Positions 1-5,108 of a stretch of 7,730 nucleotides of DNA are shown here, one piece after another. The first letter of the stretch is position 1, and every line of letters starts with the position of its first letter. The translations under genes and the position numbers were made by a program. This DNA comes from Cyanobacteria bacterium UBA11153 (GTDB taxonomy: Bacteria > Cyanobacteriota > Cyanobacteriia > Cyanobacteriales > Coleofasciculaceae): assembly GCA_003511885.1 (NCBI GenBank), contig DOIX01000315.1, forward strand, positions 1 through 7,730. The letters run 5' to 3'. The notes under the pieces were generated by a model. The model worked only from the letters and a program-made list of their open reading frames with translations. It made no database searches and was not told where the DNA came from.

Positions 1-1
1 C

Positions 2-130
2 ACTAAGTACGGTAGACCCGATATACCTAGTGAATTAGTCATGGATCGTTACCTACTTATGAAATGGTCTACTGAGTTATCTGAGGGATTCTCAGAAATT
101 TCGCAGATTTTACAAATATTTATAATTTAA
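2..130 (+). CDS. Possible 3' end of an unidentified gene (5' truncated by the window edge)
   Basis: Frame 2 is open from the first base to a TAA at 128-130 and gives 42 residues. They have protein-like composition, beginning TKYGRPDIPSELVMDRY and ending in a hydrophobic tail, QILQIFII. The other two plus frames meet stops early (TAA at 4-6; TAG at 36-38). I do not recognise the family and no catalytic motif is visible in so short a piece. An internal ATG at 41-43 could also start a short ORF, but it lacks a convincing ribosome binding site. The sequence becomes AT-rich and stop-rich just after the TAA, as expected at a gene end. The call rests only on an open frame and composition, so chance is a real alternative. 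Confidence 0.35.
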   Translation, partial: TKYGRPDIPSELVMDRYLLMKWSTELSEGFSEISQILQIFII

Positions 131-420
131 TTGTCTAAATCGTTATATCAATTCGGCTGAATCCTTTATGGTGACTGGCTTTTGCTCTGTAAGTTACCAT
201 TAATTTATGAGATTAAGATTAATATATCATGAGGAAGATTTATGCAATGTAAAGCTATGGAGAAGTTTCTGTGAAGGAATGATGAATTAATATTTGATTA
301 AAGGAAAATATGGTTGGTGGGATATGGTGGGAATGGTGCGTTACCTTGCAGGATAACGCACCCTACTGATTTATATACTGTTATTTGATGTTTCTGTGAA
401 GGAATATCGCTATTCCCTCT
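131..420. other. AT-rich intergenic gap with repeats and no gene
   Basis: No frame of useful length is open on either strand between the putative gene end at 130 and the Uma2 stop at 421. The stretch is AT-rich. It contains the hairpin repeat at 335-362 and an exact 16-nt direct repeat, GTTTCTGTGAAGGAAT, at 265-280 and 390-405. No promoter with good -35 and -10 boxes was found. Confidence 0.6.
335..362. repeat. Hairpin repeat, GGTGCGTTA/TAACGCACC type
   Basis: GGTGCGTTA (335-343) is the exact reverse complement of TAACGCACC (354-362). Inside, CCT and AGG can extend the stem to 12 bp with one bulged A and a TGC loop. The hairpin lies 59 bp past the stop of the minus-strand Uma2 gene. It could stabilise or end that transcript, but it has no T-run. 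A degenerate relative lies at 2920-2946, so this is more likely a dispersed repeat than a dedicated terminator. Confidence 0.65.
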
Positions 421-996
421 TTAATTAATTCCTAGGACATCTTCATATAAAGCAGCAATCGGACACCGAAAATCAATACTTGCTAGGTGTATTTCGTCTC
501 CATTACTATAGACATAAAGTTCCCAACGTCCTTCTGCGTTGCGGCGAAAGCATTCTACACTTATTCTTTCTTGACTAATTAGGACATATTCTTCTAAACT
601 TTCTAAAGTTCTGTAGTCAGCAAACTTATTTCCTCGATCGAATGCCGCTGTTTTGGGAGATAATACTTCTACAACTAGACGGGGATAGCGAATGAAGTCT
701 TCGTTTAAAGAAGCACGATCGCGTTCGTCACAAGTTACAGTCACATCAGGATAGTAGTAAACATTGCCTGCTTCAATTTGGACTTTTACATCTGTAGTAT
801 AAGGAATGCAGCCACTACCTCGCAGGTGATTTTTCAATCGAGTCGCTAAATTAAGGGTAATAATACCATGGGCTTTACTTGCACCTGCCATTGCATAGAT
901 TTCCCCTTGGATATATTCATGCTTGATGGGGGAGATTTTTTCACCTTCTAAGTAGTCTTCTGGAGAAATATAAGAAGCGTTTAAGTTAGCAATCAT
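421..996 (-). CDS. Uma2 family (DUF820) endonuclease-like protein
   Basis: This belongs to the Uma2 family, which has a restriction-endonuclease-like PD-(D/E)XK fold and is greatly expanded in cyanobacteria; its biological role is not settled. Numbered from the longer start at 1005 (194 residues), the visible motifs are SPIKHEY (E30), YYPDVTV (D87), VVEVLSP (E113) and DRGNKFADY (K127), matching the usual spacing of the acidic residues and the lysine. I prefer the ATG at 994-996 (191 residues). A GGAG at 1007-1010 (minus strand) sits 10 nt before it but only 1 nt before the ATG at 1003-1005. No signal peptide or membrane segment is visible, so it should be cytoplasmic. Length is normal and the frame intact. 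It appears to stand alone, and no partner gene suggests a restriction or toxin-antitoxin role. The family call is firm and the function is not. Confidence 0.9.
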   Translation of the reverse strand: MIANLNASYISPEDYLEGEKISPIKHEYIQGEIYAMAGASKAHGIITLNLATRLKNHLRGSGCIPYTTDVKVQIEAGNVYYYPDVTVTCDERDRASLNEDFIRYPRLVVEVLSPKTAAFDRGNKFADYRTLESLEEYVLISQERISVECFRRNAEGRWELYVYSNGDEIHLASIDFRCPIAALYEDVLGIN

Positions 997-1099
997 TTGA
1001 GGCATACTCCGTAAGTGGTAATTTTATTTTAAGGGATATGCTTGCTTGATTCGCGATCGCCTTTGCTGCTGCCGAAAGCAATCGCAAAAGTTTGTGTAG

Positions 1100-1141
1100 C
1101 AGTGGACAGTGGACAGTGGACAGTTGACAGTTGACAGTTGA
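1100..1141. repeat. Heptanucleotide tandem repeat (STRR type), six units
   Basis: Three CAGTGGA units (1100-1120) are followed directly by three CAGTTGA units (1121-1141), then CA. The two blocks differ at one position, so the array looks like two homogenised variants of one heptamer. Short tandemly repeated heptamers between genes are well known in filamentous cyanobacteria. The array sits between the divergent Uma2 and rsmB genes. Confidence 0.9.
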
Positions 1142-1156
1142 CAAGAAAGTAATAGA

Positions 1157-1180
1157 TAAGCTGCTGCGCATTTAAACTGT
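1157..1180. repeat. 24-nt dispersed repeat, copy 1
   Basis: This 24-mer begins TAAGCTGCTGCGCATT and ends TAAACTGT. It matches 2963-2986 in the same orientation at 23 of 24 positions, with G against T at position 12. The two copies lie on opposite sides of rsmB. Neither is in a coding region. Confidence 0.8.
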
Positions 1181-1230
1181 ATATTCTGAAAAAGAGTGGC
1201 ATTTGCTCAAATCCTCCTTATATCCGCTGT

Positions 1231-1268
1231 CCTACTCCCCACTCCCCACTCCCTACTCCCTACTCCCC
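1231..1268. repeat. CT-rich repeat (CTACTCCCC / ACTCCCT units) ending at the rsmB start codon
   Basis: This pyrimidine-rich run is made of imperfect units such as CTACTCCCC, ACTCCCC and ACTCCCT, and it stops at the ATG of rsmB. The stretch 1253-1270 is an inverted copy of 2758-2775 with one mismatch in 18. The run gives rsmB no recognisable Shine-Dalgarno. In frame it would encode a Pro/Ser/Leu/Tyr-rich tract, which is why a TTG start at 1203 is not believed. Confidence 0.8.
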
Positions 1269-2768
1269 ATGCCAAATCCCCGCCAGGTTGCCTTTCTCGC
1301 TCTCAAAGATATCTACCAAAATCATGCTTTCACTGATATTGCCCTCGACAGAATCCTCAAAACATCGAAACTGCCGGATCGCGATCGCCGTTTAGTTACA
1401 GAATTAGTCTATGGTACAGTCAGACGGCAGCGCACCCTTGATGCCATTATCGATCGACTCGGTAAGAAAAAATCCCATCAGCAACCTCCGGATTTCCGGA
1501 TTATTCTCCATATCGGCTTATATCAACTTCGCTATGCTAATCGCATTCCTCCCTCGGCAGCAGTCAATACTACCGTTGAGTTAGCCAAGGAAAATGGATT
1601 CAAAGGATTAGCAGGTGTAGCCAATGGCTTACTGCGACAATATTCCCGTCTTTTCCAGGTGACAGGTGAGGGAGAAAATGGGGAAGAAGTGGGAGAAAAG
1701 GAAGGAAATTTTCTAGCACCATCCTCCCCATCTATTCATCCTCTCAAATTACCCACAAAACCCATACCCCGTTTAGGAATTATCCACAGTTTTCCCGATT
1801 GGATAATTAAATTATGGATAGAAGAAATAGGGATAGAAGAAACCGAAAAACTTTGCCAATGGTTTAATCAATCCCCCACAATTGACTTGCGCATAAACCC
1901 ATTGCGAGTATCGATAGAGGAAGTTGAATCTGCCATCAAATCTGCTGGTATTGAAGTACAAAGAATTCCCCCACTACCTCAAGCATTACGACTACATGGA
2001 GGAGTAGGTGCGATTCAACAATTACCCGGATTTACAGAAGGATGGTGGACAATTCAAGATAGTAGCGCCCAATTAGTAACTCATCTCCTCGATCCGCAAC
2101 CAGGTGAAATAATTATAGACGCTTGTGCCGCACCAGGAGGAAAGACTACACATATTGCCGAACTAATGAGAGATACTGGTAAAATATGGGCTTGCGATCG
2201 CACAACAGGCACAAATCGCGATCGCGCAGCGGGCACTGAGTGCCATCGCACAACAGGCACAAATCGCGAAGTAGGTACAAGCATTCCATCTCGTCTCAAA
2301 AAAATTACCCAAAATGCCCAACGCCTCCAACTCCAATCTATTTTCCTCTACGGAGGTGATAGCCGCAATATTCCCGAATTTATTAATAGTGCAGATAGGG
2401 TTTTATTAGATGCCCCTTGTTCCGGATTAGGCACTCTCCACCGTCGCCCCGATATCCGCTGGCGCAATCATCCGCAAACAGTACAAGAACTTTCCATTCT
2501 GCAAAAAGAACTATTAAATCATACAGCAACTTGGGTAAAACCAGGAGGTATTTTAGTTTATGCCACCTGCACCATCCATCATCAAGAAAATGAAGAGGTA
2601 ATTCAATCTTTTCTCATGAATAATCCTGACTGGCAAATTGAAATATCAAGAGATAATATTTTATTTGAAGATTTTGATACATCCCAAGGCTGGCTCAAAC
2701 TTTGGCCTCAACGACATCTCATGGATGGTTTTTTTATGGTAAAATTAAAAAGAGGGAATGGGGAGTAG
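1269..2768 (+). CDS. rsmB: 16S rRNA (cytosine-967-C5)-methyltransferase RsmB, with an in-frame insertion
   Basis: RsmB uses S-adenosylmethionine to methylate C5 of cytosine 967 (E. coli numbering) in 16S rRNA during small-subunit maturation in the cytoplasm. From the ATG at 1269 it has 499 residues. The N-terminal NusB-like RNA-binding domain spans about 1-130, with VTELVYGTVRRQRTLD and NRIPPSAAVN. A low-complexity linker covers 131-168 and the Rossmann methyltransferase domain about 170-495. SAM motif I is DACAAPGGKTTHI (from D284), the motif II acidic residue is D310, motif IV is DAPCSG (C384) and motif VI is YATCT (C434, expected nucleophile). All key residues are present. At 499 residues it exceeds the roughly 430-450 usual for the family, because of the linker and a 28-residue repeat-encoded insertion (312-339) just after D310. 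A TTG start at 1203 would only add a repeat-encoded tract. The stop codon lies inside a purine-rich repeat that also encodes the last few residues. Confidence 0.95.
   Translation: MPNPRQVAFLALKDIYQNHAFTDIALDRILKTSKLPDRDRRLVTELVYGTVRRQRTLDAIIDRLGKKKSHQQPPDFRIILHIGLYQLRYANRIPPSAAVNTTVELAKENGFKGLAGVANGLLRQYSRLFQVTGEGENGEEVGEKEGNFLAPSSPSIHPLKLPTKPIPRLGIIHSFPDWIIKLWIEEIGIEETEKLCQWFNQSPTIDLRINPLRVSIEEVESAIKSAGIEVQRIPPLPQALRLHGGVGAIQQLPGFTEGWWTIQDSSAQLVTHLLDPQPGEIIIDACAAPGGKTTHIAELMRDTGKIWACDRTTGTNRDRAAGTECHRTTGTNREVGTSIPSRLKKITQNAQRLQLQSIFLYGGDSRNIPEFINSADRVLLDAPCSGLGTLHRRPDIRWRNHPQTVQELSILQKELLNHTATWVKPGGILVYATCTIHHQENEEVIQSFLMNNPDWQIEISRDNILFEDFDTSQGWLKLWPQRHLMDGFFMVKLKRGNGE
1668..1708 (+). repeat. 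Purine-rich low-complexity tract in the RsmB linker
   Basis: This G/A-rich stretch (GAGGGAGAAAATGGGGAAG and similar) encodes a Gly/Glu/Lys-rich segment at about residues 134-147, in the linker between the NusB-like and catalytic domains. Its composition resembles the GGGGAG-type repeats flanking the gene, so it may be a repeat captured in a tolerant position. The linker normally varies in length, so function is probably unaffected. Confidence 0.5.
2197..2268 (+). repeat. HIP1-containing direct repeat inserted in frame in rsmB
   Basis: An exact 24-nt sequence (ATCGCACAACAGGC plus ACAAATCGCG) occurs at 2197-2220 and again at 2245-2268. The 24-nt spacer contains GGCACT-G-AGTGCC (2232-2244). HIP1 octamers overlap it at 2194-2201 and 2218-2225. 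The period is 48 nt, exactly 16 codons, so the protein repeats RTTGTNR at 311-317 and 327-333. RsmB proteins normally pass from the motif II acidic residue straight into the helix that here begins SRLKK, so the segment looks inserted. No frameshift results. Confidence 0.8.
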
Positions 2769-2779
2769 AGAGTAGAGAA

Positions 2780-2905
2780 AGGGAGCATTCTGATTGAGAA
2801 GAAATGCAGTTTGTATTCTTGCTCCCCCCTTTGACAACGGGGGCTGGGGGGGTAAAAACTTTGGCAACAAAAACAAGTATCTTTGCCTTCATTGGGATGC
2901 TCCCT
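2780..2905. repeat. Inverted-repeat element downstream of rsmB with a nested C5/G5 hairpin
   Basis: AGGGAGCAT (2780-2788) pairs perfectly with ATGCTCCCT (2897-2905). The pairing continues to 2794/2891 with three G-U wobbles, giving 15 bp. Nested inside, a run of C (2824-2829) faces GGGGG (2839-2843), followed by a seven-G run (2846-2852). The element starts 12 bp after the rsmB stop. It could act as an RNA-level terminator or stabiliser, or be a small non-autonomous repeat. No ORF is inside. Confidence 0.55.
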
Positions 2906-2919
2906 AAAGAAATTTATCT

Positions 2920-2946
2920 GTAGGGTGCGTTATGTAACGTACCTAC
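2920..2946. repeat. Degenerate hairpin repeat related to 335-362
   Basis: GTAGGGTGCGTTA (2920-2932) pairs imperfectly with TAACGTACCTAC (2935-2946), with one bulged G and one G-U pair. The core GGTGCGTTA is identical to the left arm of the hairpin at 335-362. The right arm reads TAACGTACC where the other reads TAACGCACC. Confidence 0.55.
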
Positions 2947-2962
2947 TATATATAAAGTTTAG

Positions 2963-2986
2963 TAAGCTGCTGCTCATTTAAACTGT
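2963..2986. repeat. 24-nt dispersed repeat, copy 2
   Basis: This is the second copy of the 24-mer at 1157-1180, same orientation, differing at one base (T for G at position 12). It lies 98 bp before the GTG of the TerB-like gene. Confidence 0.8.
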
Positions 2987-3084
2987 TGGAAGACAGCCTA
3001 ATGGTTAATTACTCATAGCTAATTGCTATTGTCCATCTAACCTGTAACGATAGATACAGTCATAACTCTTTACAGGACAAAATC

Positions 3085-3513
3085 GTGATGGGAAATTCCA
3101 GTGTCAAACAATTAGTCAAGATACTCATCGGTGCTGCTTGGATAGATGGTCGAATTCAGTCAGAGGAAAGAGAATATCTCCATCGAGTTGCCAAACAATC
3201 TGGAGTAGCTCAAGATCCAGAGATTCACCCGCTATTGTACGAGCTTAAATCCGTATCTCCCCAAGAGTGCTATAACTGGGTACAAGAGTATTTAGGAGAT
3301 CGTCCCACCCGAGAAGATTATCAGCACTTAATTGAATCGATTAGCGCCTTAATTTATAGTGACGGAGAAGTAGCCACCGAAGAAGCCAAACTTCTATCCC
3401 GCTTGCAGTTACTCGATCCTGCCATAGCACCCCAAAAGGGTGGTTACAATGCTCTTCTGAAAACCATTCAAAAACTATACCACCGCTGGATCGATGGGGA
3501 AAGTCAGATGTAA
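3085..3513 (+). CDS. TerB-like family protein
   Basis: This small all-helical protein resembles the TerB (tellurite-resistance B) family. From the GTG at 3085 it has 142 residues, or 141 from the ATG right after it. Two helical halves each carry a DG motif followed by acidic residues: WIDGRIQSEE (D21, E27, E28) and YSDGEVATEE (D93, E99, E100). This is the paired, possibly metal-binding arrangement of TerB domains. There is no signal peptide or membrane segment, so a cytoplasmic location is likely. AGGA at 3074-3077 lies 7 nt before the GTG and 10 nt before the ATG, so either start is possible. No other ter genes are nearby, so a real role in tellurite resistance is not implied; solitary TerB-like proteins are common in cyanobacteria and their role is not clear. 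The gene is intact. Confidence 0.75.
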   Translation: MMGNSSVKQLVKILIGAAWIDGRIQSEEREYLHRVAKQSGVAQDPEIHPLLYELKSVSPQECYNWVQEYLGDRPTREDYQHLIESISALIYSDGEVATEEAKLLSRLQLLDPAIAPQKGGYNALLKTIQKLYHRWIDGESQM

Positions 3514-3829
3514 ACTACCCACACTTCCACTAGGGGGAAGCAGGGAGCAGGGGCGCGGGGGCGCAGACACCCCTCAACCCCACCACAGCATCCGCTATGC
3601 TACCCCCCCATCCCAAAAAATAGGATTTTTTCCTGACGATAAGTAATTTAGGCAACTGGACGTTTTTCCATCTCAGATTGTTCCCAAAATTTCCGGTTGA
3701 ACGGAAAATACCGTTGTAATTAGCCATTAGATTAAATTCCCAAAAATACCTAAAAAATTTCGGGAACATCTTTTTTTAGTCTCTTGTCTAGTGACTTAAC
3801 AACACGAGAAATTTTGGAAAACGCCGATC
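3514..3829. other. Repeat-rich intergenic region upstream of the SLH gene
   Basis: This 316-nt gap contains a G-rich tract at 3533-3563 (GGGGGAAGCAGGGAGCAGG and continuing) and a C-rich tract at 3571-3612. It also holds a small hairpin AGCAT/ATGCT (3587-3591/3597-3601) and a six-base-pair hairpin TTTCCG/CGGAAA (3690-3695/3702-3707). The last 60 bases before the SLH start are AT-rich and probably hold its promoter, but no convincing -35/-10 pair was found. The minus-strand frame across 3530-3769 translates repeats and is not believed. Confidence 0.6.
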
Positions 3830-5074
3830 ATGTCTAACTTACATTCCTGGCAAGCTGGAACCGCTGCATTTTTAGCTTTTGGATTAACCACTAGTCTTGT
3901 ATCACCTATATTTTCTGCTGCTCCTGGTTTAGCTCAATCTAGTAACTTTACTGATGTTTCATCTAGCTATTGGGCAAGAACTTTTATTAGTGAATTAGCA
4001 CAAAGAGATATTATTGCTGGATTTCCTGATGGCAGTTTCCGTCCTGATGCGCCAGTCACCCGCGCTCAGTTTGCGGCAATGCTCAAAAAAGCTAATAAAG
4101 AATTTGGAAAACAAATCAAACGCGACGGAACTAGATTCGTTGATGTTCCCTCTAAATACTGGGCATTTTCGGCAATTCAGGAGGCATATACAACTGGATT
4201 TATGTCAGGTTATCCTGGTAGTGTCTTCCGTCCCGAACAAAATATTCCTCGCGAACAAGCCCTAGTTTCTTTAGCGAATGGATTGGAATATTCTTCCAGT
4301 TCCACAACTGTTTTAAGTTACTATAACGATTCATCGAGTATTTCTAGCTGGGCAAGATCGCCAATTGCCGCCGCAACTGATAATCGCGTGGTGGTTAACT
4401 ATCCTAATGTGAAAACTTTAAGTCCCCAACGGAATGCAACACGCGCCGAAGTAGCTGCTTTCATTTACCAAGCATTGGTTAAAGAAGGACTAGCTGATGT
4501 AGTTTCTTCCCAATATATTGCCGATCCTACTCCAGTCGCTACAACTTTCACAATTCCCGCAGGTACAACTATTCCGGTTAAATATATCAGAGAAAAGATT
4601 CTCCTGGCGAAGGAAGATGAAAAATTGCCCCTGACCTTGACGGTAGATGCTAATATTACTACTGGTAATGGCAAGATCTTAATTCCTGCTGGAAGTGAAG
4701 TAGTAGGTGAGTTGCAAACGACTAGCAGTGGCGCTCAATTTATTGCCCAGAAATTGGTGATGAATGGTCAACAAATACCCCTGGATGCTTCCTCTGGATT
4801 AATTACTACTACTGAAACTGTGAGCAAGGGTACTAGTGTGGGTACTTTGGTGAAAAATGCGGCACTGGGTACAGCAGCAGCAGCAGCAATCGCCGCTGTG
4901 ACAGGAGATCGCGCGATCGCAACTGAGGAGCTTTTGATTGGTGCTGGCTCTGGTGTGGCTTTAACTTTAATCCAACGTTTCCTAGGACGTAACAGTGTGG
5001 ATCTTTATGTGGTTGAACCTGACACTGATTTGGATCTCAAATTAGATTCTAGCTTGACACTGACCGTGAAGTAA
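3830..5074 (+). CDS. Secreted SLH-domain envelope protein with a C-terminal beta-rich domain
   Basis: This 414-residue protein has a Sec-type signal peptide (hydrophobic from about residue 9, likely cleavage after A35 in GLA-QS). Three S-layer homology repeats follow. Repeat 1 (40-88) has FTDVSSSYWA and GFPDGSFRPDAPVTRAQFA; repeat 2 (103-152) has FVDVPSKYWA and GYPGSVFRP; a divergent third is at about 164-218. SLH repeats usually bind cell-wall-linked polymers, so an envelope or periplasmic location is expected. After a linker, residues 240-330 are beta-rich with FTIPAGTTIPV and KILIPAGSEVVGEL. An Ala-rich hydrophobic segment follows (about 338-383). I infer a loose resemblance to the TrbI/VirB10 C-terminal domain. 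The ATG at 3830 places the signal peptide correctly, though the upstream GGA (3816-3818, 11 nt away) is a weak ribosome binding site. The gene is monocistronic and converges with the kinase. Confidence 0.85.
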   Translation: MSNLHSWQAGTAAFLAFGLTTSLVSPIFSAAPGLAQSSNFTDVSSSYWARTFISELAQRDIIAGFPDGSFRPDAPVTRAQFAAMLKKANKEFGKQIKRDGTRFVDVPSKYWAFSAIQEAYTTGFMSGYPGSVFRPEQNIPREQALVSLANGLEYSSSSTTVLSYYNDSSSISSWARSPIAAATDNRVVVNYPNVKTLSPQRNATRAEVAAFIYQALVKEGLADVVSSQYIADPTPVATTFTIPAGTTIPVKYIREKILLAKEDEKLPLTLTVDANITTGNGKILIPAGSEVVGELQTTSSGAQFIAQKLVMNGQQIPLDASSGLITTTETVSKGTSVGTLVKNAALGTAAAAAIAAVTGDRAIATEELLIGAGSGVALTLIQRFLGRNSVDLYVVEPDTDLDLKLDSSLTLTVK

Positions 5075-5085
5075 AGATGTTATGC

Positions 5086-5108
5086 GTAGGCGATTAATCG
5101 CCCACTAC
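5086..5108. terminator. Palindrome between convergent genes, possible bidirectional terminator
   Basis: GGCGATTAATCGCC (5089-5102) is a perfect 14-nt palindrome. GTA to its left and TAC to its right can extend the stem past a small bulge. It lies in the 30-bp gap between the SLH stop (5072-5074) and the kinase stop (TAG, complement of 5105-5107), overlapping the latter. It is symmetric, so it could act on both strands, but neither side has a T-run and the perfect palindrome leaves little loop. The call is positional. Confidence 0.4.

Noticed and set aside
1100..1141. CRISPR array
   Set aside because: The repeats are contiguous 7-mers with no spacers, and no cas gene is present.
986..1171. 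Minus-strand open frame over the heptamer array
   Set aside because: It mostly translates the tandem repeat and HIP1 site, and it overlaps the Uma2 start.
1203..1268. N-terminal extension of RsmB from a TTG at 1203
   Set aside because: The 22 extra residues only translate the CT-rich repeat, no Shine-Dalgarno is present, and the family's usual N-terminus begins at the ATG at 1269.
2081..2299. Minus-strand frame within rsmB
   Set aside because: It is antisense to conserved RsmB motifs, and its open length comes from the HIP1 repeat insertion.
3023..3050. Promoter TTGCTA-16-TAACGA before the TerB-like gene
   Set aside because: The -10 box is poor and the spacing suboptimal, so it is not reported as a feature.
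3530..3769. Minus-strand open frame in the gap before the SLH gene
   Set aside because: Its C-terminal part translates G/C-run repeats and the rest shows no family resemblance.
4014..4674. Short frames inside the SLH gene (plus 4014-4265, minus 4465-4674)
   Set aside because: They lie within conserved SLH and C-terminal coding sequence in other frames and lack their own start signals.
4871..4887. GCA microsatellite in the SLH gene
   Set aside because: It is only five alanine codons in a hydrophobic helix, in frame and ordinary for such a segment.
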